A DNA stretch of 35,854 nt from Bacteroidota bacterium (GTDB lineage: Bacteria > Bacteroidota > Bacteroidia > Bacteroidales > UBA1402): contig JAUZOU010000002.1 of NCBI GenBank assembly GCA_030706285.1, positions 1-35,854 on the forward strand, given 5' to 3'. Below are positions 16,199 through 24,126 of this stretch, one piece after another. Under the pieces are notes generated by a model that was given only the letters and a program-made list of their open reading frames with translations, did not search any database and was not told the origin of the DNA. The translations under genes were made by a program, and so were the position numbers. The first letter of the stretch is position 1. Every line of letters begins with the position of its first letter.

Positions 16199-17383
16199 TC
16201 AAGCACGTACAATGCCTTCATCGATCATCTGCTTGGCCAGTTCGACCCTGCGTAAACAGTCATTTTTGTCGGATGAAACAGCCAGTACATAACCGCAACC
16301 ATCCAGATTATTTTTATACTCCCTGATCGAATCATGGACCTGCAAATGATGAAAAATATGGACCTGACATTGATGCGTAATCTTATTAAAATCAGGCAAT
16401 CCAGTTATCTTTCCAGGTTTCAGTGCCAGTATTTTTGTCGCTACAGCATAAGTTCCAACAGATGCCATGTTCACCTCATCTCCGACAGCCGCCCTGATCA
16501 GATTGCCCATATAATCGATACCCGTGTGCAACGGAACGATGTGAGAGCCGATCAGATTACCCCCCATCCTTGCACCCACATCAACAATATAGATTTTGTT
16601 ATCGCTGGTAATCAAAATGTCCATATTCACAGCACCGAAATCAATGCCAAGAGTTATTATGGCATTGCTCACAACGGTTTTGACTTCTTTCTCTATGGCT
16701 AAACCACTAGGCAACGAATGGCCCAGTTCTGCGTAGATAGGGGGCGAAGTCATCTGTTTATCAAGAATTGCCAGCACATGGACATGACCATTGTATACAA
16801 ACGATTCGACCCCATATTCTTTTCCAACAATAAAATCTTCAATTAAAGCCTTCCCGACATTTGAGGACGCGATGGCCATCCGGCAGGCAGATCGAAGATG
16901 CTGAATCGAATTTACCCGTTTAATCGCTTTACTACCCGATCCGTCACATGGTTTGACCATAACAGGGAAGTGAATACTATCTCTAAGCTGATCGATTTCA
17001 TTCAGGTCACTGATTAAATAATAATGAGACAAATCATCAATCTGACTGGTAAATAACGTACGACGTATATAGAATTTATTTTTGACTGTTTGTGCTACCT
17101 TATAGTCAATGCCGGGAAGTGACATTTGCTGAGAAATATAGGCTGATGTCAAGACTCCATAATCTGTTGCAGCTGTCAGAACTCCATCAACCTTCTTCTC
17201 TTTGGCATAGGCCAGGCAGGACTCTTGATCTACAATATCGATTGTTTTGTATTCGTCGGCATACCTGAAACCAATAGATTTCGGATTCCCATCAACGACA
17301 ACAGTCTCATAGCCAAGCTCCTTCGCTTTTACTATAATAAAAGTCTGTAAAAAGCCCGCACCAATAATTAAAATTCGCTTCAT
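16199..17383 (-). CDS. ATP-grasp ligase A
   Basis: A 394-residue ATP-dependent ligase with the same plan as ATP-grasp B: preATP-grasp Rossmann segment (ILIIGAGFLQTFIIVKAK), ATP-lid strand VMVKPCDGSGSKAI, LIEDFIVGKEYGVESF, and the Mg-binding region VDVGARMGGN, where the acidic residue before the Arg loop is Asp instead of Glu. It is predicted to be cytoplasmic. It follows the GNAT-fold gene by 25 bp and precedes transferase A. Relatives ligate amino acids to each other or to carboxylates. Together with the adenylation enzyme and carrier proteins it suggests a pathway that builds an amide-linked substituent. The substrate is not predictable from sequence. Confidence 0.88.
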   Translation of the reverse strand: MKRILIIGAGFLQTFIIVKAKELGYETVVVDGNPKSIGFRYADEYKTIDIVDQESCLAYAKEKKVDGVLTAATDYGVLTSAYISQQMSLPGIDYKVAQTVKNKFYIRRTLFTSQIDDLSHYYLISDLNEIDQLRDSIHFPVMVKPCDGSGSKAIKRVNSIQHLRSACRMAIASSNVGKALIEDFIVGKEYGVESFVYNGHVHVLAILDKQMTSPPIYAELGHSLPSGLAIEKEVKTVVSNAIITLGIDFGAVNMDILITSDNKIYIVDVGARMGGNLIGSHIVPLHTGIDYMGNLIRAAVGDEVNMASVGTYAVATKILALKPGKITGLPDFNKITHQCQVHIFHHLQVHDSIREYKNNLDGCGYVLAVSSDKNDCLRRVELAKQMIDEGIVRA

Positions 17384-17408
17384 ATCAAGCCAATGTTAAG
17401 CAATTATA

Positions 17409-17891
17409 TCACAATACTTTTTCCATGATATAGACTCGAAAATAAGTGGTTGGTCTTGAGCCTGTAATGGAAAAATGATGTTTCTTAAAGAATTGAATGG
17501 CATTTTCACTTTTATCGTACACATCCAAATAAAGGGAATAGACACCTGCTTTGTGGCAAAAATCTTCAATGTATGCCATACTGCTCATGCCGATACCTTG
17601 ACCTGAAGCCAAAGGGAGCGTTGCCATCTTATAAAGCTTGGCGATAGTAGCGACATTGTAACTTATTTCTATTTGAAACGTATGAACATACCTGCCGGAA
17701 TCAAGGTCCTCAACCAAAAAAACATGGCGATTTGTACAATCATTCTGGATGGAGTCTATCGGGTAAGGCGTTTTCCAATGACACAATCCTAGTTCTTTAT
17801 ACATGTATTCACCACATTCTTTAATAATCCTATAACTCTCCTTGATTTTGTTTGTATCACTAGCTGATATTTCATAAAATCGCAAGTTCAT
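17409..17891 (-). CDS. GNAT-family N-acetyltransferase B
   Basis: A 160-residue GCN5-related acyltransferase that uses an acyl-CoA, or sometimes an acyl-carrier, donor. The acyl-CoA pyrophosphate loop is present as ASGQGIGMSSMAYIEDF (motif A, about residues 96-112), followed by the motif B region YLDVYDKSENAIQFFKKHHF, typical of amine N-acetyltransferases. The substrate is unknown; the neighbourhood suggests an amino-sugar or amino-acid amine. It lies between ketoacyl-synthase B and ATP-grasp A in the minus-strand operon. Confidence 0.85.
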   Translation of the reverse strand: MNLRFYEISASDTNKIKESYRIIKECGEYMYKELGLCHWKTPYPIDSIQNDCTNRHVFLVEDLDSGRYVHTFQIEISYNVATIAKLYKMATLPLASGQGIGMSSMAYIEDFCHKAGVYSLYLDVYDKSENAIQFFKKHHFSITGSRPTTYFRVYIMEKVL

Positions 17892-17973
17892 GGCATTTAT
17901 TTTCTAAATTTGATATCCATTCCAGGTTCTAGGCGGAAAACGCACGTCAAAATCCATTAACCGTTGGCAGACT

Positions 17974-17993
17974 TGCAGGTAAATAGACCTGTA
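17974..17993 (-). other. Short stem-loop directly after the ketosynthase B stop codon
   Basis: On the minus strand, TACAGGT and ACCTGCA (17993-17987 and 17980-17974) form a 7-bp stem, including one G-T pair, around a 6-base loop immediately after the stop codon at 17994. There is no T-run, so it is unlikely to terminate efficiently. A role in mRNA stability or processing is possible. Confidence 0.3.
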
Positions 17994-19058
17994 CTAACAT
18001 TCAATCATCTTATTGAACCTCAACTGTCCTACCTCCATAATTATGGCAGCCCAAGTCAATCCGACACCAAATCCAGCCAGACACAGTTTATACTGATTGT
18101 GGCAGAGTTTGTCTCCAAGGTTATATGAAATGTTGGTCGGCACCGTGACACTACTGGCATTTCCGAATAGCCCGACGATGTTGCTCGGCATTTTTTCTCT
18201 GTCCACTCCGATCGTATCTGCCAATTTATTTAACATAAATCGGTTGGGCTGATGAAACATATACCAATCAATGTCGTCACGATTCAATCCTGATTTTGTC
18301 AGTAATTCTTCAATCATCGGAGGCACTTCCCTCTGGACAAAATTGAAGATTTCATCTCCTTTCATGATAACCTGGTTCAGCGACCGGATATTTCCATCCT
18401 CATCTTCACGCATGATCGCCGTTTCTGCACTGCATGGCATACGGAAACCACCAGCCGGAATCATCAGTGCAAAGGCGCCTGTACCATCCATCTTGATGGC
18501 ACAATGAATGACCGAGCCGGTCGGATTCTTTTCGACAATAGTCACAGAAGCCGCATCACCTGCCAATGGATATGAATTCCGGTCTTGTTTGGAGACTTTT
18601 GAACTCAGGACATCGGCATTCAACAGAACGACCCTGTTAATCGAGTCCTGCTCCAGTAACATAAAGGCCTGAATAAGGCCAAGTTCATAGCCAGCACAGC
18701 CCTGATTAATATCCATACAAATCATATCCTGTTTCATGCCGTAATGGCCTTGAATAATGTTGCTTGTCGGCGGCAGGAAATAATCCGGCGATTGAGAAAC
18801 AAACAACAAGGCATCGATCTCGTTTTTATCCAGCAGTTCATTTTGAAACAGATAATCCAGTCCGGCGATGCACAAATCTGATGCACAAACCTCACTGTCT
18901 GCAAGTCTATGCGTATTGTACCCCATAGCCAGTTTTAGTTTCATCGATTTGGCCGGAGGAAAATTATAATTTTCCACCTCATCGTCAAACTTCAGTTCAT
19001 TTCGAGGCAAGACAGTCAGAATACCACTGATCCTTTTGTTGTTGAATGTCAGTTTCAC
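17994..19058 (-). CDS. Ketoacyl-ACP synthase III-like enzyme B
   Basis: A 354-residue thiolase-fold enzyme of the FabH/KAS III superfamily. The full triad is visible: Cys121 in NQGCAGYELG, His269 in MFHQPNRFM and Asn300 in FGNASSVTVP, plus the C-terminal GFGVGLTWAA loop. FabH condenses an acyl-CoA with malonyl-ACP; divergent relatives (CerJ, DpsC and similar) act as acyltransferases onto sugars or small molecules. About 35 extra N-terminal residues precede the usual first helix. It lies 8 bp after the nitroreductase and near carrier B. The cluster shows no ketoreductase, which fits either an acyl-transfer role or reduction by an enzyme encoded elsewhere. Confidence 0.88.
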   Translation of the reverse strand: MKLTFNNKRISGILTVLPRNELKFDDEVENYNFPPAKSMKLKLAMGYNTHRLADSEVCASDLCIAGLDYLFQNELLDKNEIDALLFVSQSPDYFLPPTSNIIQGHYGMKQDMICMDINQGCAGYELGLIQAFMLLEQDSINRVVLLNADVLSSKVSKQDRNSYPLAGDAASVTIVEKNPTGSVIHCAIKMDGTGAFALMIPAGGFRMPCSAETAIMREDEDGNIRSLNQVIMKGDEIFNFVQREVPPMIEELLTKSGLNRDDIDWYMFHQPNRFMLNKLADTIGVDREKMPSNIVGLFGNASSVTVPTNISYNLGDKLCHNQYKLCLAGFGVGLTWAAIIMEVGQLRFNKMIEC

Positions 19059-19066
19059 TTGAGTTT

Positions 19067-20083
19067 TTATCTAAGTGTATTTGTCTTTCCTAAATCGTAT
19101 CTTTTCGATAGTGCAATTCGAAAATTTTCCGGTGGTATTCCACAGGAAATCATAGCTATAAATACTTCCGATTCTCTTATATCGCACAACTTACGTAACG
19201 TTAAATCCTTTTCAATCGTATTACTGCAATTCAACATACAAGCTCCAATTTTATAATAATGCAAAGCATAAAGTACATTCATTGCATAGATGCCACCATC
19301 TATAAAAGATTCATTTCTTTCTCCAACATTTGCAAACACACCGACTTCAGCTGTTATAACGATCAACTTGTTAACTAAATGTCCAAAGCCTCTATTTCCT
19401 CCCTGGATAATTAATATTGAATTAATTTGATCTTTATTTTCAAACACATACGTCCTCCAGCATTGTCGATTGCAGGCTGATGGTGCCGTTCGTGCCAAAT
19501 CCAGGACCTCAATCAGTTTTTCTGTAGGAATGTTTTCAGTAGAATAATTCCTTATACTTGATCTCGATTTGGCAAATTGAAAAAAGGGAGATTCCGAGTA
19601 TCTGAAATAGTCTTCAATAGATGCGTCTTTTTGACGACAAACAGTGGTTTTAGCTACCACTTGCTTTAAATCATGAATTGAATTTGCGACTACCGCTTCT
19701 AACTGAAACATACAATTTTGGTGAAATTGTTCATACTCCAAGACGACGCCAACGGCATGTTCCAGCTGTTCATCAGTTTCGCCATATTTTTCAATATATT
19801 GCCTGCAATTAGTAGCCAGATTAAAGAGTAACTCCCTTCCAAATCCGAGTTTGGTATCTGGCATAGTCAAGCCTTTTTCAACGACATGGTATTCCTTTAT
19901 AATCTTACCAATTAGCTTTTGAGCGGTATTCGATCCAAAAGTATCTGAAAACCGTATGTACCTGTTCATGTCATAGCGGTACGCTTGCATTAGATGCCAC
20001 AGTAAGCTAAATTGTAGCTTCTTTCGTTTCAGAAAATCAAAAACGACAGTGGGTAGAATATTCTGAAGTAGTTCTTTTAGCAT
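19067..20083 (-). CDS. Nitroreductase-family flavoprotein with N-terminal extension
   Basis: A 338-residue protein. The first ~150 residues are mainly helical and of unknown function. They carry the VEKGLTMPD and LGFGRELLFNL phrases that I associate with nitroreductase-like proteins in polysaccharide loci. Residues about 155-330 are an FMN-binding nitroreductase fold with KSRSSIRNYS (the RRSxRxF equivalent) and TAPSACNRQCWR (the PSAxNxQ equivalent). Members use FMN to reduce nitro or quinone compounds. Relatives in natural-product pathways oxidise carrier-bound or heterocyclic intermediates. Here it sits between carrier B and ketosynthase B, so a substrate held on a carrier is plausible. That is inference. 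Confidence 0.85.
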   Translation of the reverse strand: MLKELLQNILPTVVFDFLKRKKLQFSLLWHLMQAYRYDMNRYIRFSDTFGSNTAQKLIGKIIKEYHVVEKGLTMPDTKLGFGRELLFNLATNCRQYIEKYGETDEQLEHAVGVVLEYEQFHQNCMFQLEAVVANSIHDLKQVVAKTTVCRQKDASIEDYFRYSESPFFQFAKSRSSIRNYSTENIPTEKLIEVLDLARTAPSACNRQCWRTYVFENKDQINSILIIQGGNRGFGHLVNKLIVITAEVGVFANVGERNESFIDGGIYAMNVLYALHYYKIGACMLNCSNTIEKDLTLRKLCDIRESEVFIAMISCGIPPENFRIALSKRYDLGKTNTLR

Positions 20084-20215
20084 ATTAGTTTTTTTTTAGC
20101 CCGTAAAACCGAGCCCTGTTGGTTTAACTATCTTGTGTCGGACAAGCTGATCAATAGTAATAGATTATACCGATGCCTATTCCAGTCTTTTTCTTTACAA
20201 TTGATTCATTTCCAT

Positions 20216-20452
20216 TTACTTGGCGATATTTTTGGTAACAAGTGCCATAATATGTTCAACAGAGTTGAAATTTTCCGGAATGATGTCCATCCCGCTGATT
20301 GAGATTGAATAGGCATCATCCAATGACGAAACAAGATTGACTATATCGAATGAATCCAACATGCCTTCTTCAATAAAGTCCATCTGGGCATTAAAATTGT
20401 ATTCCGGACGAAGTTCTTCCAGGATTTCAAGTATGATTTCTTTCATAATCAT
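20216..20452 (-). CDS. Acyl/D-alanyl-type carrier protein, DSF type (carrier B)
   Basis: A 78-residue acidic helical carrier protein with a classic pantetheine site: Ser34 in MLDSFDIVNL. It differs in motif and overall pattern from the EWSSL carriers A and C, so it is a separate lineage and probably handles a different acyl group or partner. It is flanked by the GNAT-like protein A (98 bp upstream) and the nitroreductase (132 bp downstream). An alternative ATG two codons in is possible. No phosphopantetheinyl transferase is in the window, so activation would rely on an enzyme elsewhere. Confidence 0.88.
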   Translation of the reverse strand: MIMKEIILEILEELRPEYNFNAQMDFIEEGMLDSFDIVNLVSSLDDAYSISISGMDIIPENFNSVEHIMALVTKNIAK

Positions 20453-20505
20453 AAGTTTTTATTCAAGACCATAAGCAACTCACATGTCGGATTTTCGCCC
20501 ACGCT

Positions 20506-20532
20506 GAACAGACGTTTGGGACAAACATGTTC
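20506..20532 (-). other. Stem-loop in the leader of carrier B
   Basis: GAACA/TGTTC outer pairs and GTTTG/CAAAC inner pairs form a compact hairpin with a 3-base loop and a small internal loop, in the 98-bp gap between the GNAT-like gene and carrier B. It has no T-run. It may set relative expression of the genes on either side by mRNA processing or stabilisation. Confidence 0.3.
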
Positions 20533-20550
20533 GTTTCATAGCTTGATGTT

Positions 20551-21312
20551 TTATTGTTTGACAAACACATAATCTTTTAGACCATCTGGCTGATAATCAA
20601 GGATCTTATACATCTTCTTATTTAGTTTATTCATCGAATCATACCAGAAATAGGATTTCTCAATCTGATGTTCACCCATATAGTTGAACATATTGAAAAG
20701 TAAGAATAAGGCATTGTCCCAGCCCGTATGATCAAGCCAGCAATTAAAGTAAATTCTTGACTGTTCCCTGGTATAAATAATGACGCCTGTCACATCGCCT
20801 GATTGTTCATGCCGGTTTACCAAGGCCTGTTCATGCTCAATCATTCGTCGAAGCTCTTCCCTGGAGGGCAAATGGTCCAGATACGGATTAAAATGTGAAT
20901 AAAGCAGCGTATATATAGCTTCCAACTCATCTGGGCGGGCATAACACTGGATAAAAGGGCCGCTGGATTTATTGGAATTTTTATAAAGTCGTTCATAGAT
21001 GCCACATAGCTTGTATCCGCCTGTTACGAGAATCATCTCCAAGGATTGATCGATGGCTGTCTTTGATGGAATGTTGATGATATCTTCCGGCATCAGCCGT
21101 TTCAAGACACGCATTAATTCGACTGCGTTGTTGGATAAAAAATAGATACGGGAATACGTTTCATGATTTTTTTTCAAAATCAATGATTCCGGCAGTTCAA
21201 TATACTGCGTATCTGTCAGATCCACGCCGTAATAATTTGAGAATGCAGGCCGTTTCGATAGGATGCAGGCCACTTTTTCCTTTAATTGATGATGATCGGC
21301 CGGAATAAACAT
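20551..21312 (-). CDS. GNAT-fold acyltransferase-like protein A
   Basis: A 253-residue protein that I recognise only loosely. The C-terminal half (about 130-250) follows the GNAT pattern: FIQCYARPDELEAIYTLL at the start of the domain, then DVTGVIIYTREQSRIYFNCWL strands and ALFLLFNMFNYMGEH in place of the usual CoA loop, which lacks the normal Q/RxxGxG/A signature. The N-terminal half may be a second, degenerate GNAT domain, as in FemX- or MshD-like two-domain proteins. It starts 3 bp after ketosynthase A, so translation is probably coupled. A possible role is transferring an acyl or aminoacyl group from carrier A to an amine; this is inference. Confidence 0.6.
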   Translation of the reverse strand: MFIPADHHQLKEKVACILSKRPAFSNYYGVDLTDTQYIELPESLILKKNHETYSRIYFLSNNAVELMRVLKRLMPEDIINIPSKTAIDQSLEMILVTGGYKLCGIYERLYKNSNKSSGPFIQCYARPDELEAIYTLLYSHFNPYLDHLPSREELRRMIEHEQALVNRHEQSGDVTGVIIYTREQSRIYFNCWLDHTGWDNALFLLFNMFNYMGEHQIEKSYFWYDSMNKLNKKMYKILDYQPDGLKDYVFVKQ

Positions 21313-21315
21313 ACC

Positions 21316-22314
21316 TCAATTGAAATTTAATGTGACACCACCCCAGGAATAACCCGCTCCAAAACCTGCCAGCAAGACTTGTCCATGTAAGCGATCCTCT
21401 TTTTTTGCCTCATACAGAGCGATCGGAATACTTGAGGAAACCGTATTTCCTACATTTTCCAGGAATATGTAAAATTTTTCTTCTTCGATTGACAGCAGTT
21501 TTCTCAAATAGTTGATCATGTATTTGTTGGCCTGATGAAAAACAAACAAGTTGATATCAGGTTGTAAAAGGTGGTTACGGGCCAACACATGATCGACCAA
21601 ATCAGGAACGACCAGATTTGAAAAAGAAAAGACGGCACTACCGTTCATATACAGAAAGTCGCTTGAGACCGGATTATTTGAAGCATCAAAAGTCAGGTCA
21701 TTCAGTGGCTCACGATGACGCATCGCCCCTGTCTTGATGATCAGATCCTCTTTGTTTTTGCCATCTGATCCGAACGAAAACTCTCCGATTTCAGCCAGTC
21801 CATTCTTTGAGATTAAGGAGGCTGAAGCGCCATCACCAAAGATCGTGCGGTTTCCTTTATCCTTCGGATGTAAGCATTTAGTCATCGTTTCACCCGTTAG
21901 CAACAATACATTGGTAGCCATTCCGCTAAAAATCAGCCCTTTTGACAGAGCTAGTCCATAAATAAAGCCTGAACAACCCAATGAAAAATCCAAGGCACCA
22001 CAGGTGGTCGGCAGCCTTAACTCATGCTGAATCAGACAGGCCGAACACGGCAACATGTAATCCGGAGTCTCAGTGCAAAACAGCACAAAATCTATCGTCG
22101 ACCGGTCAATTTGATTTTCCTTGAATAGATTTTCTGCTGCCCTGACAGCCAGATCAGCTGCCGTTTCATTGTCAGCCGCTACATGCCGCTGATTGACACC
22201 CACTTTGGAGGCTATCTTGTCAACGCTCCATTCCGGAAACAACTCAACCAGCTGAGCATTAGTCAATATCTTTTCAGGAAGGGCATATGCCAAGGCCTTA
22301 ATATAGACTTTCAT
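21316..22314 (-). CDS. Ketoacyl-ACP synthase III-like enzyme A
   Basis: A 332-residue FabH-family enzyme. The start at 22314 (MKVYIKALAYALPE) matches the family and clears the upstream carrier gene; a longer frame overlapping that gene was discarded. The triad is complete: Cys114 in SLGCSGFIYG, His260 in FVFHQANKYM and Asn290 in NVGNTVSSSIP, with the GFGAGYSWGG C-terminal loop. The AVRAAENLF and CTETPDYMLP segments are typical of the KAS III-like proteins found in O-antigen and capsule loci. It lies 58 bp after carrier A, its likely acyl partner. It could extend an acyl chain with malonyl-carrier or transfer an acyl group onto a sugar. Confidence 0.9.
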   Translation of the reverse strand: MKVYIKALAYALPEKILTNAQLVELFPEWSVDKIASKVGVNQRHVAADNETAADLAVRAAENLFKENQIDRSTIDFVLFCTETPDYMLPCSACLIQHELRLPTTCGALDFSLGCSGFIYGLALSKGLIFSGMATNVLLLTGETMTKCLHPKDKGNRTIFGDGASASLISKNGLAEIGEFSFGSDGKNKEDLIIKTGAMRHREPLNDLTFDASNNPVSSDFLYMNGSAVFSFSNLVVPDLVDHVLARNHLLQPDINLFVFHQANKYMINYLRKLLSIEEEKFYIFLENVGNTVSSSIPIALYEAKKEDRLHGQVLLAGFGAGYSWGGVTLNFN

Positions 22315-22372
22315 AAGATCATATTTATTTTTAACGCATAGGCTTTCGTGACCACGGGGGAATTCAAACCTT

Positions 22373-22606
22373 TCAGTTCCTTTTTGACTCGACCAGTTCA
22401 AACAAATCCTTGATGGTATTCATTTGCCTCATTTCATTGACGGTTATGACAACGCCATACTTTTTGTCTGTTATAGCCATAACGGCCAACGCAATTAAGG
22501 AAGACCATTCTTCCAGTTCTCTGAATTTTGTTTCCGGGTTAAAAACCGCTTTGTCCGTTTCCTCAAACTGATCTGAAATCAGTTTAATGTATTCGTTGAC
22601 TTCCAT
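22373..22606 (-). CDS. Small carrier protein, EWSSL type (carrier A)
   Basis: A 77-residue acidic helical carrier protein. The predicted attachment site is Ser36 in LEEWSSLIAL, the same EWSSL variant as in carrier C. Helix III carries the RQMNTIKDLFELVESK pattern usual for these proteins. It follows the adenylation gene by only 5 bp, an arrangement like DltA-DltC or a stand-alone A-domain/PCP pair, which makes it the best candidate to receive the activated amino acid. Ketosynthase A follows it. Confidence 0.88.
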   Translation of the reverse strand: MEVNEYIKLISDQFEETDKAVFNPETKFRELEEWSSLIALAVMAITDKKYGVVITVNEMRQMNTIKDLFELVESKRN

Positions 22607-22611
22607 AATAA

Positions 22612-24126
22612 TTAGGCATTTAGGGTTCGACTTAGTTCCAACCTGTTGATCTTTCCATTCGAATTGACAGGCATCTTATTGATTCTGATCGCTTTTGACG
22701 GCAACATGTATTTAGGAATCAACTTAGACAATTGCTGCCGGAGATCGCTCATGGAAACGTCCGTCTTTGCCTCATAAAATAGAGTTATTTGCTGAACCTT
22801 ATAATCGTAGACGGCACAGCAACTATCTACCAGATGGGTTCCAAGAATGACTGTTTCAATTTCTCCAAGTTCAATCCGGTAGCCGTTCAATTTTATCTGA
22901 GCATCTTTTCGACCAACCAGGATAATCTCACCCGCCCTGTTTTGGTAGGCCAAATCGCCTGTCCGGTAAATCAGTTCCGGATAATGTCGGTTCAATGGAT
23001 TTTGAACAAACACTGTTTGTGTCTTTTCCTTGTCGTTGTAATAGCCCAATGCAAGGGATGATCCTCTCACACACAACTCACCTTGTTCACCAGGTTTGGC
23101 CATTTCTCCATTTTCAGTCAAAATCAGGATGTGCGTATTTTTACAAGCATAACCGATCGGCAATGGCTCATCATCTGAAAACGCCCGTTTCACCTCATAG
23201 TAAGTACAATCTACCGTTATTTCAGTCGGTCCGTACAAATTAACATAGCGACAATCGGGCAAATAGTTTCTCCAGTAATTCAGATGCTTGTTGTGCATCA
23301 CATCTCCGGCAAAAAAAACATCACGCAGATAAACTGGTTTTTTCATTGCAAACAGGTCCAGATTGGCTATCGTCGCAAACACATAAGGCACCCAGAAAAT
23401 CAGGCTGATTTGCCACTCATTCAACAAGTCGATCAATCTGGCAGGAAATGAAAACGAGTCCTCCGGCAAGATGGCCAATGTCGCTCCTGTGGCATACATC
23501 AGATAAATATCCAAGGTGGAATTGTCAAAATAGAATGGAGATTGATTGCCGATGATGGTAGTTTCGTCGATGTTCAATGCCAAGACGGCCCAGTCTATGT
23601 AATCAATCACCCCACGATGGGCAATCACGACGCCTTTTGGAATTCCGGTAGAACCTGAAGTGAATATCGAATAAACAGGATCTGTGTCAATTTTACGATC
23701 GATTGTATGCCGAATGGCCGATTCATCTATTTCCGGAGACAGGATCAAATCTTCGTATAAAATAATTTTCTGTAAACAAAATGACGTCAATGTTTCATAA
23801 TGACTTTTATCCGTAATGACGATTTGAGGGTCAATCACGTTTAAAATCGCTTTCACGCGAGCATCAGGAGACTTCACATCCAAAGGCACATAAAAGTTTC
23901 CACTATAATTAATTCCAAGAAAAGAGATAACAGATTCTTTGTTTTTAGGCATATATATTGCCACCGGACTGTCTTTCACCTGGCTGTTCAGCAGTTGCGA
24001 GGCTATCCTTTTCCCGGCATTCATCAGTTGAGCAAACGAAATCGCTCCATTCGCATCTTTTACAGCAATTTTGTCAGGATAGGCAGCCGTGGTTCTTTCC
24101 AGGTAGTCTGTTACGTTGGTTGTCAT
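22612..24126 (-). CDS. Amino-acid adenylation enzyme (DltA/stand-alone NRPS A-domain-like)
   Basis: A 504-residue ANL-superfamily ligase that makes an acyl-AMP and loads it onto a carrier protein. Core motifs are in order: A3 TSGSTGIPKGV (156-166), A4 FYFDNSTLD with Asp201, A5 NLYGPTE (296-302), A7 YRTGD (387-391), A8 GRKDAQIKLNGYRIELGE and A10 with catalytic Lys492. Asp201 aligns with the residue that grips the alpha-amino group in amino-acid-activating A domains, so an amino acid is a more likely substrate than a fatty acid. Length and layout match DltA, but no DltB or DltD is present. Carrier A is 5 bp downstream. The side-chain specificity cannot be called from sequence alone. Confidence 0.9.
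   Translation of the reverse strand: MTTNVTDYLERTTAAYPDKIAVKDANGAISFAQLMNAGKRIASQLLNSQVKDSPVAIYMPKNKESVISFLGINYSGNFYVPLDVKSPDARVKAILNVIDPQIVITDKSHYETLTSFCLQKIILYEDLILSPEIDESAIRHTIDRKIDTDPVYSIFTSGSTGIPKGVVIAHRGVIDYIDWAVLALNIDETTIIGNQSPFYFDNSTLDIYLMYATGATLAILPEDSFSFPARLIDLLNEWQISLIFWVPYVFATIANLDLFAMKKPVYLRDVFFAGDVMHNKHLNYWRNYLPDCRYVNLYGPTEITVDCTYYEVKRAFSDDEPLPIGYACKNTHILILTENGEMAKPGEQGELCVRGSSLALGYYNDKEKTQTVFVQNPLNRHYPELIYRTGDLAYQNRAGEIILVGRKDAQIKLNGYRIELGEIETVILGTHLVDSCCAVYDYKVQQITLFYEAKTDVSMSDLRQQLSKLIPKYMLPSKAIRINKMPVNSNGKINRLELSRTLNA

Noticed and set aside
22612..24126. D-alanylation (dlt) system
   Set aside because: The adenylation enzyme and carrier resemble DltA and DltC, but DltB and DltD are absent and the setting is a Gram-negative polysaccharide operon.
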